In this document: positions 8,773 through 17,376 of the stretch, one piece after another
Layout: each line of letters begins with the position of its first letter
Position numbering within the stretch: position 1 is the stretch's first letter
Assembly (NCBI RefSeq): GCF_943912825.1
Contig: NZ_CALTUX010000010.1
Coordinates: 1 to 58,677, forward strand
Source of the DNA: an uncultured Anaerococcus sp.
GTDB taxonomy: Bacteria; Bacillota; Clostridia; Tissierellales; Peptoniphilaceae
Direction of reading: 5' to 3'
Length of the DNA: 58,677 bases
Program-made: the position numbers and the translations under genes
The notes under the pieces: model-generated
The model's input: only the letters and a program-made list of their open reading frames with translations
The model's database searches: none
What the model was told of the DNA's origin: nothing

Positions 8773-9225
8773 ATGAAGGTATTTCTAGCATCCGATATGG
8801 ATGGAAAAGGGCTAAAGGATGCTTTAGTCGAAGAAGTAAAGAGACTGGGCTATGACTATGAAGACCTAACTCAAGAAGGGTTCGACCTAGTAGATAGCTC
8901 AGAGGCAGTATGTAAGAAACTCCTAGAAGTAGATGGGATGCTTACATCAGGCTCAGATGACCAATCGGTAGGAGTGGTGATCGACAAGTATGGGGCAGGC
9001 TCCTACATGGCTTGTTCAAAGCATAAGGGAATGATAGCAGCAGAAGTAAGTGAAGAAAGATCAGCCCTAATGACAAAAAGACACAACGGAGCAAGAATCC
9101 TAGTCATGGGATCAGCCATAGTAGGCGAAGAACTAGCAAAATCATGTTTAAGATCATTCTTATCACACGGCTATGACGGAGGCCGTCATCAAATAAGAAT
9201 AGACATGTTAAACAAAATGCTTTAA
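8773..9225 (+). CDS. lacA: Galactose-6-phosphate isomerase subunit LacA
   Basis: A 150-residue RpiB/LacA-fold subunit. VVIDKYGAGSYMACSKHKGMIAAEV followed by ARILVMGSAIVG and a C-terminal YDGGRHQIRIDMLNKM are diagnostic of LacA rather than RpiB. With LacB it forms the heteromeric enzyme converting galactose-6-phosphate to tagatose-6-phosphate. It is the first gene of the operon, behind a strong AAAGGAGG site. LacA contributes less of the catalytic residues than LacB in characterised enzymes. Confidence 0.93.
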   Translation: MKVFLASDMDGKGLKDALVEEVKRLGYDYEDLTQEGFDLVDSSEAVCKKLLEVDGMLTSGSDDQSVGVVIDKYGAGSYMACSKHKGMIAAEVSEERSALMTKRHNGARILVMGSAIVGEELAKSCLRSFLSHGYDGGRHQIRIDMLNKML

Positions 9226-9236
9226 GGAGGTCTAAA

Positions 9237-9767
9237 ATGAAAATAGCATTAGGATGCGATCACATAGTAACAAGCCTAAAGATGCAAGTATCAGATCATC
9301 TCAAAAGCCTAGGCCATGAAGTCTATGATGTAGGCTGTTACGACAACACCAGAACCCACTACCCAATCTACGGCAAAAAGGTCGGAGAGCTAGTAGGAAG
9401 TGGACAGTGTGACCTAGGAGTCGTCCTTTGTGGAACAGGAGTAGGCATCACAACAGCAGTAAACAAGGCATTCGGCACCAGATGTGCCCTAGTAAGAGAT
9501 GTAGAAACAGCAAGAGCCGCAAGAAGAGATCTAAATGCCAACGTAATAGGCTTTGGCGGAATGATAGTCGGAAAGGACCTAGCTTTAGAAATAGTAGATG
9601 GATTCTTAAATACAGAATATCAAGCAAGTCCTGAAACAGAAAAAATAATCGAAAAAATCATGGCTATTGAAGAAAATTACAAGGCAGATAGAGAAAAACA
9701 AGTAGCAAACGATGGGTTCTTTACAGAATTTATAGAAAAATGGGACAGAGGCGAATATCACGATTAA
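9237..9767 (+). CDS. lacB: Galactose-6-phosphate isomerase subunit LacB
   Basis: A 176-residue partner of LacA. It begins MKIALGCDHIVTSLKM and contains YDNTRTHYPIYGKKVG and LCGTGVGITTAVNK, the LacB catalytic blocks with the active-site cysteine in LCGTG. It lies 11 bases after lacA with its own AAGGAGG. Length and motifs match Staphylococcus and Streptococcus LacB. Confidence 0.94.
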   Translation: MKIALGCDHIVTSLKMQVSDHLKSLGHEVYDVGCYDNTRTHYPIYGKKVGELVGSGQCDLGVVLCGTGVGITTAVNKAFGTRCALVRDVETARAARRDLNANVIGFGGMIVGKDLALEIVDGFLNTEYQASPETEKIIEKIMAIEENYKADREKQVANDGFFTEFIEKWDRGEYHD

Positions 9768-9780
9768 TAAGGAGTAAAAA

Positions 9781-10107
9781 ATGACAAGCGAAAAAAACTT
9801 AAGTAGGCAAGATATTGGTATGATAGGCTTTGAAATAGTTGCCTATGCTGGAGATGCGAGAAGCTCATTACTTGAAGCAATTAAATGTGCTAAAAAAGGT
9901 GAATTTGAAAAAATTGACGGTCTTGTGAGAGATGCTCAAGAAAACCTAAATATTGCCCACGCTAAGCAAACAGAAATGCTTGCCCTAGAGGCCCAAGGCA
10001 AAGATCTTGATATTGGATTTATAATGATTCACGCTCAAGATCACCTAATGACTACTATGCTTCTTAAAGATATCGTTTATGATATCTGCGAGATTTACAA
10101 AAAATAA
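9781..10107 (+). CDS. lacF: PTS lactose-specific EIIA (LacF)
   Basis: A 108-residue all-helical EIIA of the lactose/cellobiose class. The conserved HAQDHLM segment (His84 to Met90) includes the phosphorylated histidine, and EIVAYAGDARSS near the N-terminus is the family start. It passes phosphate to the EIIB domain of LacE, encoded 12 bases downstream. Confidence 0.92.
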   Translation: MTSEKNLSRQDIGMIGFEIVAYAGDARSSLLEAIKCAKKGEFEKIDGLVRDAQENLNIAHAKQTEMLALEAQGKDLDIGFIMIHAQDHLMTTMLLKDIVYDICEIYKK

Positions 10108-10119
10108 AATGAGGTAAAA

Positions 10120-11838
10120 ATGGATAAATTAGTTGAAAGAATAGAAAAGTTAAAACCTTTTTTTGAAAAACTATCAAGAAATATTTACTTAAGATCTATC
10201 AGGGATGGCTTTATAGCTGGTATGCCAGTTGTACTATTTTCATCTATCTTCATCCTTATAGCCTTCGTACCAAATGCCTTTGGCTTTATTTGGAGCGATA
10301 AGACTGTAGATATGCTTATGAAACCATACAACTACTCAATGGGTATTCTAGGTTTCCTAGTAGCAGGTACAACAGCAAAGTCTTTTACCGATATGGTAAA
10401 TAGGACCATGGATAAGACTAAGCAAATCAACTTTATGTCAACAATGCTTGCAGCTATGATTGGATTTTTAATCCTATCAGCAGATCCTGCAGCAGAAGGC
10501 GGCTTCTTAAGTTCATTTATGGGAACTAAGGGTCTTATTACAGCCTTTATAGCAGCTTTCACAACAGTTAATATCTACAAGGTATGTATGAGAAATGATG
10601 TGACAATCAAAATGCCAAAGGAAGTACCTCCAAATATTTCTAGGGTATTTACAGATTTAATTCCATTTTCTCTAGCAGTTGTAATCCTATATGTAGTAGA
10701 TATAGTAGTAAGAAATTTCTCAGGAAATAGCGTTGCTGAGTCAATAAGTTTAGGACTTGCTCCACTTTTCCAAGCAGCAGATGGATATCTTGGTCTAACC
10801 CTAATCTTTGGTGCCTATGCCTTCTTCTGGTTTGTAGGTATCCACGGTCCATCAATTGTAGAACCAGCTATAGCAGCAGTTTTATATTCAAACGCTGAAA
10901 TAAACCTAGGCCTAATGCAAGCTGGCCAACACGCAGATAAGGTTATAACATCTGGTACACAAATGTTTATCGTAACCCTAGGTGGTACTGGTGCAACACT
11001 AGTGGTGCCATTTATGTTTATGCTTTTAGCAAAATCAAAGAGAAATAAGGTAGTAGGAAGGGCTTCTGTAGTTCCAACCTTCTTCGGTGTAAATGAACCA
11101 ATCCTATTTGGTGCTCCAATAGTACTAAACCCAGTATTCTTTGTACCATTTATCCTAGCACCAATTGTAAACGTGTGGATATTTAAATTCTTTGTTGATA
11201 CACTTGGAATGAACAGCTTTACAGCCAACCTTCCTTGGACAACACCAGCACCACTTGGTATGCTTTTAGGACTAAACTTCCAAGTTAAAGCTATAATTTT
11301 AATCTTTGTTTTATTAATAATAGATACAATCATTTATTATCCATTCTTTAAGGTATATGACGAACAAATCCTAGAAGAAGAAAGAACTGGAAAGACAGAT
11401 GGATCTAGTGACCTACAAGAAAAAGTAAAGGCTAATTTCAACACAGAAAAAGCTGATAAGATATTAGAAGAAAATACAAAGACAGAAAAGTCAGCTCCAC
11501 AAGCAAGCTCAGCTGATGATAAGCCAATAAATGTCCTAGTACTTTGTGCAGGCGGTGGTACAAGTGGTCTACTAGCAAATGCCCTAAATGACGCAGCAAA
11601 AGAGTATGGAGCAAAGGTAACAGCAATGGCTGATTCTTATGGCGCTCACAGGGATATATTACCAGACTTTGACCTAGTAATTTTAGCACCACAAGTTGCT
11701 TCAAATTATGAGGATATGAAACATGAAACAGATCCATTAGGAATCAAACTAGTTAAGACCCAAGGGGCCCAATATATTGGCCTATCTAGGGATGGAGAAG
11801 CTTCATTAGAATTTGTAAGAAAGGCTATGAAAGAATGA
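10120..11838 (+). CDS. lacE: PTS lactose-specific EIICB (LacE)
   Basis: A 572-residue membrane protein. Residues about 1-430 are the IIC channel with LRSIRDGFIAGMPVVL at the start and GVNEPILFGAPIVLNP in the substrate region. A charged linker (about 430-465) leads to the EIIB domain, where Cys476 in LVLCAGGGTSG is phosphorylated. It imports lactose as lactose-6-phosphate. The gene overlaps lacG by four bases (ATGA). Domain order and length match LacE of lactococci and staphylococci. Confidence 0.94.
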   Translation: MDKLVERIEKLKPFFEKLSRNIYLRSIRDGFIAGMPVVLFSSIFILIAFVPNAFGFIWSDKTVDMLMKPYNYSMGILGFLVAGTTAKSFTDMVNRTMDKTKQINFMSTMLAAMIGFLILSADPAAEGGFLSSFMGTKGLITAFIAAFTTVNIYKVCMRNDVTIKMPKEVPPNISRVFTDLIPFSLAVVILYVVDIVVRNFSGNSVAESISLGLAPLFQAADGYLGLTLIFGAYAFFWFVGIHGPSIVEPAIAAVLYSNAEINLGLMQAGQHADKVITSGTQMFIVTLGGTGATLVVPFMFMLLAKSKRNKVVGRASVVPTFFGVNEPILFGAPIVLNPVFFVPFILAPIVNVWIFKFFVDTLGMNSFTANLPWTTPAPLGMLLGLNFQVKAIILIFVLLIIDTIIYYPFFKVYDEQILEEERTGKTDGSSDLQEKVKANFNTEKADKILEENTKTEKSAPQASSADDKPINVLVLCAGGGTSGLLANALNDAAKEYGAKVTAMADSYGAHRDILPDFDLVILAPQVASNYEDMKHETDPLGIKLVKTQGAQYIGLSRDGEASLEFVRKAMKE

Positions 11839-13238
11839 GAAAATTAGCAGACGACTTCATATTTGGAGGAGCTACAGCGGCCTACCAATGTGAAGGAGCA
11901 ACCAAAACTGATGGCAAGGGACCAGTAGCTTGGGATAAATACCTAGAAGAAAACTACTGGTATACAGCAGAACCAGCTAGTGATTTTTACCACAAATATC
12001 CAGTAGACCTCAAACTTGCTGAAGAATTTGGGGTAAATGGAATAAGAATTTCTATAGCTTGGTCTAGAATATTTCCACAAGGCTATGGGGAAGTCAACCA
12101 AAAAGGCGTTGACTTCTACCACAGAGTCTTTGCAGAATGCAAAAAAAGAGGGGTAGAAGCTTTTGTAACCCTTCACCACTTTGATACTCCAGAAGCCCTT
12201 CACTCAAATGGAGACTTCTTAAATAGGGAAAATATCGAACATTTCGTAAACTATGCCAAATTCTGCTTTGAAGAATTTAAGGAAGTAAACTATTGGACAA
12301 CCTTTAACGAGATAGGACCAATAGGCGATGGTCAATACCTAGTAGGCAAATTCCCACCAGGGATTAAATACGACCTTGCCAAAGTTTTCCAATCTCATCA
12401 TAATATGATGTTAGCCCATGCAAAAGCTATACTTGCCTATAAGGAAAAGGGATATGATGGGGAAATAGGTATAGTTCACGCTCTACCAACTAAGTATCCA
12501 TACGATCCAACAGATGAGAGAGATATAAGGGCGGCAGAGCTAGAAGATATTATCCACAACAAATTCATCCTAGATGCAACCTATTTAGGTGATTATTCTA
12601 AAGAGACAATGGAAGGGGTTAACCATATACTAGATGTAAATGGTGGAAGCCTTGACATTAGGGATGAAGATATTAAAATATTAACAAAAGCTAAGGACCT
12701 AAACGACTTTTTGGGCATCAACTACTACATGAGCGATTGGATGGCTCATTTTGATGGAGAAACTCAAATTACTCACAATGGTAAGGGTGATAAGGGCGGC
12801 TCTGTTTATCAAATCAAGGGAGTCGGCCAAAGAAGGTTTGATGTAGATGTACCAAGAACAGATTGGGACTGGATGATATATCCAAAGGGTCTTTATGATC
12901 AAATAATGAGGGTAAAAAGAGATTATCCAAATTACAAAAAGATTTATATCACAGAAAATGGTCTAGGCTACAAGGACGAATTTGTAGATAATACAGTATA
13001 TGACGATGCTAGGATTGACTATATCAAAAAGCACTTTGAAGCAATTTGCGATGCCATAGATGATGGTGCGATTGTCAAGGGATATTTCTTATGGTCACTT
13101 ATGGATGTATTTTCATGGTCAAATGGCTATGAAAAGAGATACGGTCTATTTTATGTAGACTTTGACACCCAAGAAAGATATCCAAAGAAATCAGCCTATT
13201 GGTATAAGGACCTAGCAGAAACAAAGGAGCTTAAGTAA
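11835..13238 (+). CDS. lacG: 6-phospho-beta-galactosidase (GH1)
   Basis: A 467-residue GH1 enzyme that splits lactose-6-phosphate into glucose and galactose-6-phosphate. Glu159 in TFNEIG is the acid/base and Glu374 in YITENGLGY the nucleophile, one residue off the E160/E375 numbering of staphylococcal LacG. DFIFGGATAAYQ is the GH1 N-terminal signature. It is coupled to lacE by an ATGA overlap and is cytoplasmic. Confidence 0.95.
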   Translation: MRKLADDFIFGGATAAYQCEGATKTDGKGPVAWDKYLEENYWYTAEPASDFYHKYPVDLKLAEEFGVNGIRISIAWSRIFPQGYGEVNQKGVDFYHRVFAECKKRGVEAFVTLHHFDTPEALHSNGDFLNRENIEHFVNYAKFCFEEFKEVNYWTTFNEIGPIGDGQYLVGKFPPGIKYDLAKVFQSHHNMMLAHAKAILAYKEKGYDGEIGIVHALPTKYPYDPTDERDIRAAELEDIIHNKFILDATYLGDYSKETMEGVNHILDVNGGSLDIRDEDIKILTKAKDLNDFLGINYYMSDWMAHFDGETQITHNGKGDKGGSVYQIKGVGQRRFDVDVPRTDWDWMIYPKGLYDQIMRVKRDYPNYKKIYITENGLGYKDEFVDNTVYDDARIDYIKKHFEAICDAIDDGAIVKGYFLWSLMDVFSWSNGYEKRYGLFYVDFDTQERYPKKSAYWYKDLAETKELK

Positions 13239-13260
13239 TCTCTTGACATAAGCTTCTAGA

Positions 13261-14022
13261 ATGGAAAAGCGAATGTTAAAAGAAGAAAGACAAAAGATAA
13301 TTTTAGATAAGTTAAATGAAAATGATATTATCCAGGTTTCTCAGATGACTGACCTTTTGGATGTTACTGATATGACCATCAGGCGTGATCTTAAAGAGCT
13401 TGAGGATAAAAAGCTTCTTGTTAGGATTCATGGGGGAGCTAGCAAGATTGATAAGGCTCGTCCTAGGGAGTTTTCTAATGAGGAGAAACTTCTTAAGAGC
13501 AAGGACCTTAAGATAGAGATCGCTAAGAAAATTAGCGGCCTTTTGATGGAAGATCAGAATATTTTCCTAGGTGCAGGCTCTACTATAGAGTATGTGAGCG
13601 AATTTTTGGGCGATAAGAAGCTAAATATTTTCACTAACTCCCTCTATCTTTTTAATAAATTAGTCTTTCTTGACAATATTAATATTAAGCTAATTGGAGG
13701 AGAATTTAGGAAGGTTACGGGTGCTTTTGTGGGCGCCCTTAGCCTTGAGCTTGTCACAAAGATGCGATTTAACCAGGCCTTTATAGGTGTAAATGGGATA
13801 AATAAGGGCAAGGCCTATACCTATAGCCCAGAAGAAGGGATTTTGCAAAAGATGATTCTCGATAATTCCTTTGAAAGCTTCCTTGTGGCAGATTCCTCTA
13901 AGCTTGGCTATGAGGACTTGTATCATTTTTATAATCTGGAAGATGCGAAATTCATCACAGACCATGAAATAAGTCCAGACCAGGTCCTAGAAATTGAGAA
14001 ATATACAGAGATAATAAAGTAA
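13261..14022 (+). CDS. lacR: DeoR family lactose operon repressor LacR
   Basis: A 253-residue DeoR protein. The helix-turn-helix (ISQVSQMTDLLDVTDMTIRRDL-like region, residues about 20-45) is followed by LVRIHGGASKI and an ISOCOT-type sensor domain with FLGAGSTIEY and FTNSLYLFNKL. The ATG at 13261 lacks a good ribosome site; ATG 13273, giving MLKEERQKI, is equally plausible and typical of the family. Unlike the staphylococcal order, lacR sits inside the operon between lacG and lacC, implying autoregulation. The likely inducer is tagatose-6-phosphate, as in known LacR. Confidence 0.85.
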   Translation: MEKRMLKEERQKIILDKLNENDIIQVSQMTDLLDVTDMTIRRDLKELEDKKLLVRIHGGASKIDKARPREFSNEEKLLKSKDLKIEIAKKISGLLMEDQNIFLGAGSTIEYVSEFLGDKKLNIFTNSLYLFNKLVFLDNINIKLIGGEFRKVTGAFVGALSLELVTKMRFNQAFIGVNGINKGKAYTYSPEEGILQKMILDNSFESFLVADSSKLGYEDLYHFYNLEDAKFITDHEISPDQVLEIEKYTEIIK

Positions 14023-14041
14023 ATTCCATAAAGGAGAATAG

Positions 14042-14968
14042 ATGATTTTAACAATCACAGCAAACCCTTCTGTGGACATGTCCTACCAGTTAGAAACATT
14101 TAATATAGATGGTGTGACAAGGACTGATAGGGTAATAAAGCATGCTGGTGGCAAGGGAATCCACGTAGGCTATGTTCTAGGTGAATTAGGAGATGAAGTT
14201 GTTCATTCAGGTTTTGTAGGCGGTAAGCTTGGAGAATTTATCGAAGAGGGCCTAAAGGAAAGAGGCCATGAGGCCAGATTTGTAAAAATCAAGGAGCCAA
14301 CAAGAAATTGCCTAGCCATCCTACACGAAGGTAAACAAACAGAAATCCTTGAAGCAGGCCCTACAATAAGCCCAGCTGAAAGGGAAGAATTTATCAAAAA
14401 GCTTGATGAAATAAGCGCAGGTTGCAAGGTGATTTCCATGTCAGGATCCCTTCCTAAAGGCCTTGATTCAAGCTTTTATGAAGAGATAATTGCCTATGCT
14501 AAAAACAAAGGCATCTTTGTGGCAGTAGACACATCAGGAAAAACCCTAAAAGATGTGGTAAATGCTAAAATAAAGCCAGACCTAATCAAGCCAAACGAAA
14601 CAGAAGTGGCAGATTTACTTGGTGAGGAAATTACCAAAGATAATATCAAAGAAGCCCTCAAGAAAGCTCCTCTTGCAGATATTGACTATGTCATAGTATC
14701 CTTAGGAAAGGATGGGGCAGTCGTAAAGGCAGGAGATAAGATATTTAAGGCAAGTGTGCCAGAAGTTACTGCCATAAACCCAGTAGGAAGTGGTGATTCA
14801 TCCCTTGCAGGGGCAATTTATGCCATAGATAAGGATAAAAGCCCAGAAGAAGTCATCAAAACATCGATGACATGCGGCCTTTTAAATGTCTTAACAGAAG
14901 AAATAGCCCACATAGAAATAGAAAAATTCGACGAATATTACGAGCAAATCAAAGTGGAGGAAATATAA
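14042..14968 (+). CDS. lacC: Tagatose-6-phosphate kinase
   Basis: A 308-residue PfkB-family sugar kinase, phosphorylating tagatose-6-phosphate to the 1,6-bisphosphate. HAGGKGIHVGYVLGELG is the N-terminal PfkB signature (usually GGKGxN; the asparagine is histidine here) and NPVGSGDSSLAGA carries catalytic Asp252. It lies 19 bases after lacR and three bases before lacD. The related 1-phosphofructokinases are the main alternative, but the context settles it. Confidence 0.9.
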   Translation: MILTITANPSVDMSYQLETFNIDGVTRTDRVIKHAGGKGIHVGYVLGELGDEVVHSGFVGGKLGEFIEEGLKERGHEARFVKIKEPTRNCLAILHEGKQTEILEAGPTISPAEREEFIKKLDEISAGCKVISMSGSLPKGLDSSFYEEIIAYAKNKGIFVAVDTSGKTLKDVVNAKIKPDLIKPNETEVADLLGEEITKDNIKEALKKAPLADIDYVIVSLGKDGAVVKAGDKIFKASVPEVTAINPVGSGDSSLAGAIYAIDKDKSPEEVIKTSMTCGLLNVLTEEIAHIEIEKFDEYYEQIKVEEI

Positions 14969-14971
14969 GAA

Positions 14972-15955
14972 ATGAAAATTTCACAAGAAAAATTAGCAAA
15001 TCTAAAAAAATTATTAAATGAAGATGGAGCCATCGCAGCCCTAGCCATAGACCAAAGAGGATCAATGGAAAAAATGATGGAAGCAGCAAACCCTAGTCTA
15101 AACAACGTAGAAGGAATAGGCGCATATAAGGAATTAGTATCAAAAGAGCTTACACCTTTTGCATCATCAATCCTTTTAGACCCAATTTATGGCCAAAAGG
15201 GAATCAAAGCCAAGGATGCAAATGCAGGACTCATCCTATCTTACGAACAAACAGGCTATGATGAATACGATGAAGGCAGACTTCCAAGATTAATAGACTT
15301 TATGAGTGTATTAAGAGCTAAAGAAATGGGAGCCAATGCAATAAAAACCCTCCTATACTACGATTGTGATGATGACGAAAAGACAAATGATATCAAAAAA
15401 GCTTGGGTAGAAAGAGTTGGTTACGAATGTGAAGGTCTAGGCCTACCACACTTCTTAGAAATAATCACATATGATAGAAATATGGATTCAGAAAAAGGTG
15501 CTGAATATGCAAAGGTAAGACCACACAAGGTAAATAGCGCCATGAAAGAATTCTCAGACCCAAGATACAAGGTAGACGTATTAAAGGTGGAAACTCCAAC
15601 AAATATGAACTTTGTGGAAGGCCTAGGCAAGGAAGAAGCCGTATACAGCAGAGAAGAAGCCATCAAACACTTCAAAGACCAAGCTGAATCAACAGACCTA
15701 CCATTCATCTTCCTATCAGGCGGAATCACAGCAGAACTTTTCCAAGAAACCCTAAGAGTAGCCAAAGAAGCAGGATCAAACTTCAACGGAGTCCTATGTG
15801 GTAGAGCTACATGGAAAGACTCAGTAGCAATCTTCGGCAAAGATCAAAAAGAAGCCAAAGAATGGTTAGAAACAAAAGGAAAAGGAAACATCCAAACTCT
15901 AAATCAAGTACTAAAAGAAACAGCTCACAGCGTATTTGAAAAAATCGAAGAATAA
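14972..15955 (+). CDS. lacD: Tagatose-1,6-bisphosphate aldolase (class I)
   Basis: A 327-residue TIM-barrel aldolase that yields dihydroxyacetone phosphate and glyceraldehyde-3-phosphate. AALAIDQRGSMEKM is the family start and Lys205 in VLKVETPTNM is the Schiff-base lysine; IFLSGGITAELF binds phosphate. It ends the operon just before a strong terminator, so the lac pathway from import to triose phosphate is complete in this window. Confidence 0.95.
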   Translation: MKISQEKLANLKKLLNEDGAIAALAIDQRGSMEKMMEAANPSLNNVEGIGAYKELVSKELTPFASSILLDPIYGQKGIKAKDANAGLILSYEQTGYDEYDEGRLPRLIDFMSVLRAKEMGANAIKTLLYYDCDDDEKTNDIKKAWVERVGYECEGLGLPHFLEIITYDRNMDSEKGAEYAKVRPHKVNSAMKEFSDPRYKVDVLKVETPTNMNFVEGLGKEEAVYSREEAIKHFKDQAESTDLPFIFLSGGITAELFQETLRVAKEAGSNFNGVLCGRATWKDSVAIFGKDQKEAKEWLETKGKGNIQTLNQVLKETAHSVFEKIEE

Positions 15956-15964
15956 AAATGTTAG

Positions 15965-15997
15965 AAGCTCTGGTCAAAACCGGAGCTTTTATTTTAT
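15965..15997 (+). terminator. Intrinsic terminator of the lac operon
   Basis: AAGCTCTGGT (15965-15974) pairs with ACCGGAGCTT (15979-15988) around a CAAA loop, with one G-U pair, followed by TTTATTTT. Confidence 0.9.
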
Positions 15998-16001
15998 ACA
16001 A

Positions 16002-16020
16002 ATTTTGGGTATTCTTATAA
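16002..16020 (+). promoter_or_regulatory. ATTTTGGGTATTCTTATAA element, copy 1
   Basis: This 19-base element lies between the lac terminator and the micro-ORF pair. It is 18/19 identical to 17318-17336 upstream of nagA, and both are preceded by TTTTATTTTATA. It is probably an extended -10 type promoter or operator. Confidence 0.45.
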
Positions 16021-16041
16021 AAAGATAAAAAGGAGAAACAA

Positions 16042-16182
16042 ATGTTAAATAGCCTAGAAGACATCCTAAGAGACCTATCCCAAGCCTTGTTTTTACTAGC
16101 AGTCCCAGTCAATATAATCTACTTTGCCCTGGTAAAAATCGACAAGAAATTAGAAGGAAAACTAGGAGATAAAAATGAATAG
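16042..16182 (+). CDS. 46-residue single-span membrane protein
   Basis: Starts MLNSLEDILRDLSQAL and has one hydrophobic segment (residues about 15-31, LFLLAVPVNIIYFALV) then a lysine-rich tail ending KNE. AGGAG at 16031-16035 lies six bases before the ATG. It overlaps the next micro-ORF by eight bases, the second also having its own AGGAG. The amphipathic-TM-charged layout resembles small holin, toxin or transporter accessory peptides; no function is recognised. Good ribosome sites and the tandem arrangement are the grounds for calling it real. Confidence 0.55.
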   Translation: MLNSLEDILRDLSQALFLLAVPVNIIYFALVKIDKKLEGKLGDKNE

Positions 16183-16297
16183 GAATGAAATATTATACGG
16201 AATATTATCTCTAGCTTGGGGATCTATGCTCATAGTAGGCATAGTGAGGGTCAAGAGGTTGTTAAAAGCAATTAATGAGAAAATAGATAAGCTTTAA
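16175..16297 (+). CDS. 40-residue single-span membrane protein
   Basis: Starts MNRNEILYGILSLAWGS, with one membrane segment (residues about 6-24) and a basic tail (RVKRLLKAINEKIDKL). AGGAG at 16164-16168 is inside the preceding micro-ORF, six bases from the ATG, so translation of the pair is coupled. Function unknown. The two peptides may form a complex, since each has one membrane span and a charged cytoplasmic tail. Confidence 0.5.
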   Translation: MNRNEILYGILSLAWGSMLIVGIVRVKRLLKAINEKIDKL

Positions 16298-16324
16298 TAA
16301 ATAGTTTAAATATAAGGAAATATT

Positions 16325-16888
16325 ATGGAAGAAATAATCGGAAAACTAAAAAAAGATCCTAGAAATGAGTCCTATACAGAAAGAGGCATAGGTCCCATTT
16401 TTCAATTAAATAAGGATTCAAAAATCCTAATAATAGGCCAAGCACCAGGAAAAAAGGTCGAGGAAAGCGGGATCTTATTTGCAGATAAGAGCGGCGAAAA
16501 CCTAGTAGATTGGCTAGGCATAAGCATGGAAGACCTTCATAGCAAAGATTATTCAATAATACCGATGGATTTTTATTATCCAGGCAAGGCGAAATCAGGC
16601 GATAATCCACCAAGGAAATTCATAGCAGAGGAATACCATCCTCTCATCTTAAACCAATTAGAAAATGTAAGGCTCACAATCCTTATAGGAGCCTATGCTC
16701 AAAAATTTTATCTTAAAGAAAATTTTAAGAAAAATCTCACAGAAACAGTAAGAAACTATAAGGCCTACTTACCAAAATATTTTCCCCTAGTTCATCCAAG
16801 CCCACTAAATAATAGGTGGATGGCAAAAAATCCCTTTTTCAAAGAGGAAGTCTTACCTGAACTAAAGAATATTGTAAAAAACATATGA
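16325..16888 (+). CDS. Uracil-DNA glycosylase superfamily protein
   Basis: A 187-residue protein. ILIIGQAPGKKVEESG is motif 1 of the UDG superfamily (GQxPG) and VHPSPLNNRW is motif 2 (HPSP). PFADKSG-like residues (LFADKSGENLVDWLG) between them fit the family-4/MUG-related group often annotated as uracil-DNA glycosylase family protein. No iron-sulfur cysteines are evident. It probably excises deaminated bases, though many members are untested. Confidence 0.8.
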   Translation: MEEIIGKLKKDPRNESYTERGIGPIFQLNKDSKILIIGQAPGKKVEESGILFADKSGENLVDWLGISMEDLHSKDYSIIPMDFYYPGKAKSGDNPPRKFIAEEYHPLILNQLENVRLTILIGAYAQKFYLKENFKKNLTETVRNYKAYLPKYFPLVHPSPLNNRWMAKNPFFKEEVLPELKNIVKNI

Positions 16889-16957
16889 TAAATTATTAAT
16901 TATAAAAGTGCGTAGTATAATAAGCTTAGTGATAATAAATATCAAAAAGGAGGAAAT

Positions 16958-17245
16958 ATGAAAAAAATAAGTGCAAATATCTTAGATGGCAAGTTTGAAC
17001 ATTTAGTAGATAAGGACAATTTACAAATCACCCACCTACAGATTAAAAAAGGCGAAGAAGTACCAAGCCACAAATCAGATAAAAATGTAGTAGTTGTAAT
17101 ATATAAGGGTAAGGTAGATTTTAAGGGAGAAAATGGAAGCGAAATAATAAGGCCAGGAGACATCATCACAATGGAACCAAACGAAATGCACGCTCTAGAA
17201 GCCATAGAAGATAGTGATTTGATGGTAATTAAGGCGAGAATCTAA
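16958..17245 (+). CDS. Small cupin-domain protein
   Basis: A 95-residue single cupin barrel. ITHLQIKKGEEVPSHKSDKNVVVVIYKGKV is cupin motif 1 in reduced form (one histidine), and GDIITMEPNEMHALEA is motif 2 with a metal-binding histidine. Stand-alone cupins of this size often bind metal or small ligands; no substrate can be named. A TATAAT box at 16916-16921 may drive it, though its -35 is weak. A terminator follows at once, so it is probably monocistronic. Confidence 0.75.
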   Translation: MKKISANILDGKFEHLVDKDNLQITHLQIKKGEEVPSHKSDKNVVVVIYKGKVDFKGENGSEIIRPGDIITMEPNEMHALEAIEDSDLMVIKARI

Positions 17246-17266
17246 GTAAATATTATATATCAGATG

Positions 17267-17296
17267 GGTGGATATTTTATCCACCTGTTTTTTTAT
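17267..17296 (+). terminator. Intrinsic terminator after the cupin gene
   Basis: GGTGGATA (17267-17274) pairs with TATCCACC (17278-17285), followed by TGTTTTTTTATTTT. Confidence 0.9.
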
Positions 17297-17301
17297 TTTA
17301 T

Positions 17302-17336
17302 ATACACTTAAGCGTGTATTTTGGGTATTATTATAA
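17302..17336 (+). promoter_or_regulatory. nagA upstream element: dyad plus ATTTTGGGTATT module, copy 2
   Basis: ATACAC-TTAAGC-GTGTAT (17302-17319) is an inverted repeat directly joined to ATTTTGGGTATTATTATAA (17318-17336). The second part matches 16002-16020 at 18 of 19 bases; the dyad is absent from the other copy. It probably combines promoter and operator for nagA. Confidence 0.5.
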
Positions 17337-17376
17337 GTGAGATGACTTTTTATTCGGAGAAATAAACGGAGGAATT

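Noticed and set aside
10649..11737. Several open frames on the minus strand of lacE
   Set aside because: They lack ribosome sites and recognisable products and mirror the codon pattern of lacE.
13243..13248. TTGACA before lacR as an internal promoter
   Set aside because: No acceptable -10 hexamer lies 16-18 bases downstream.
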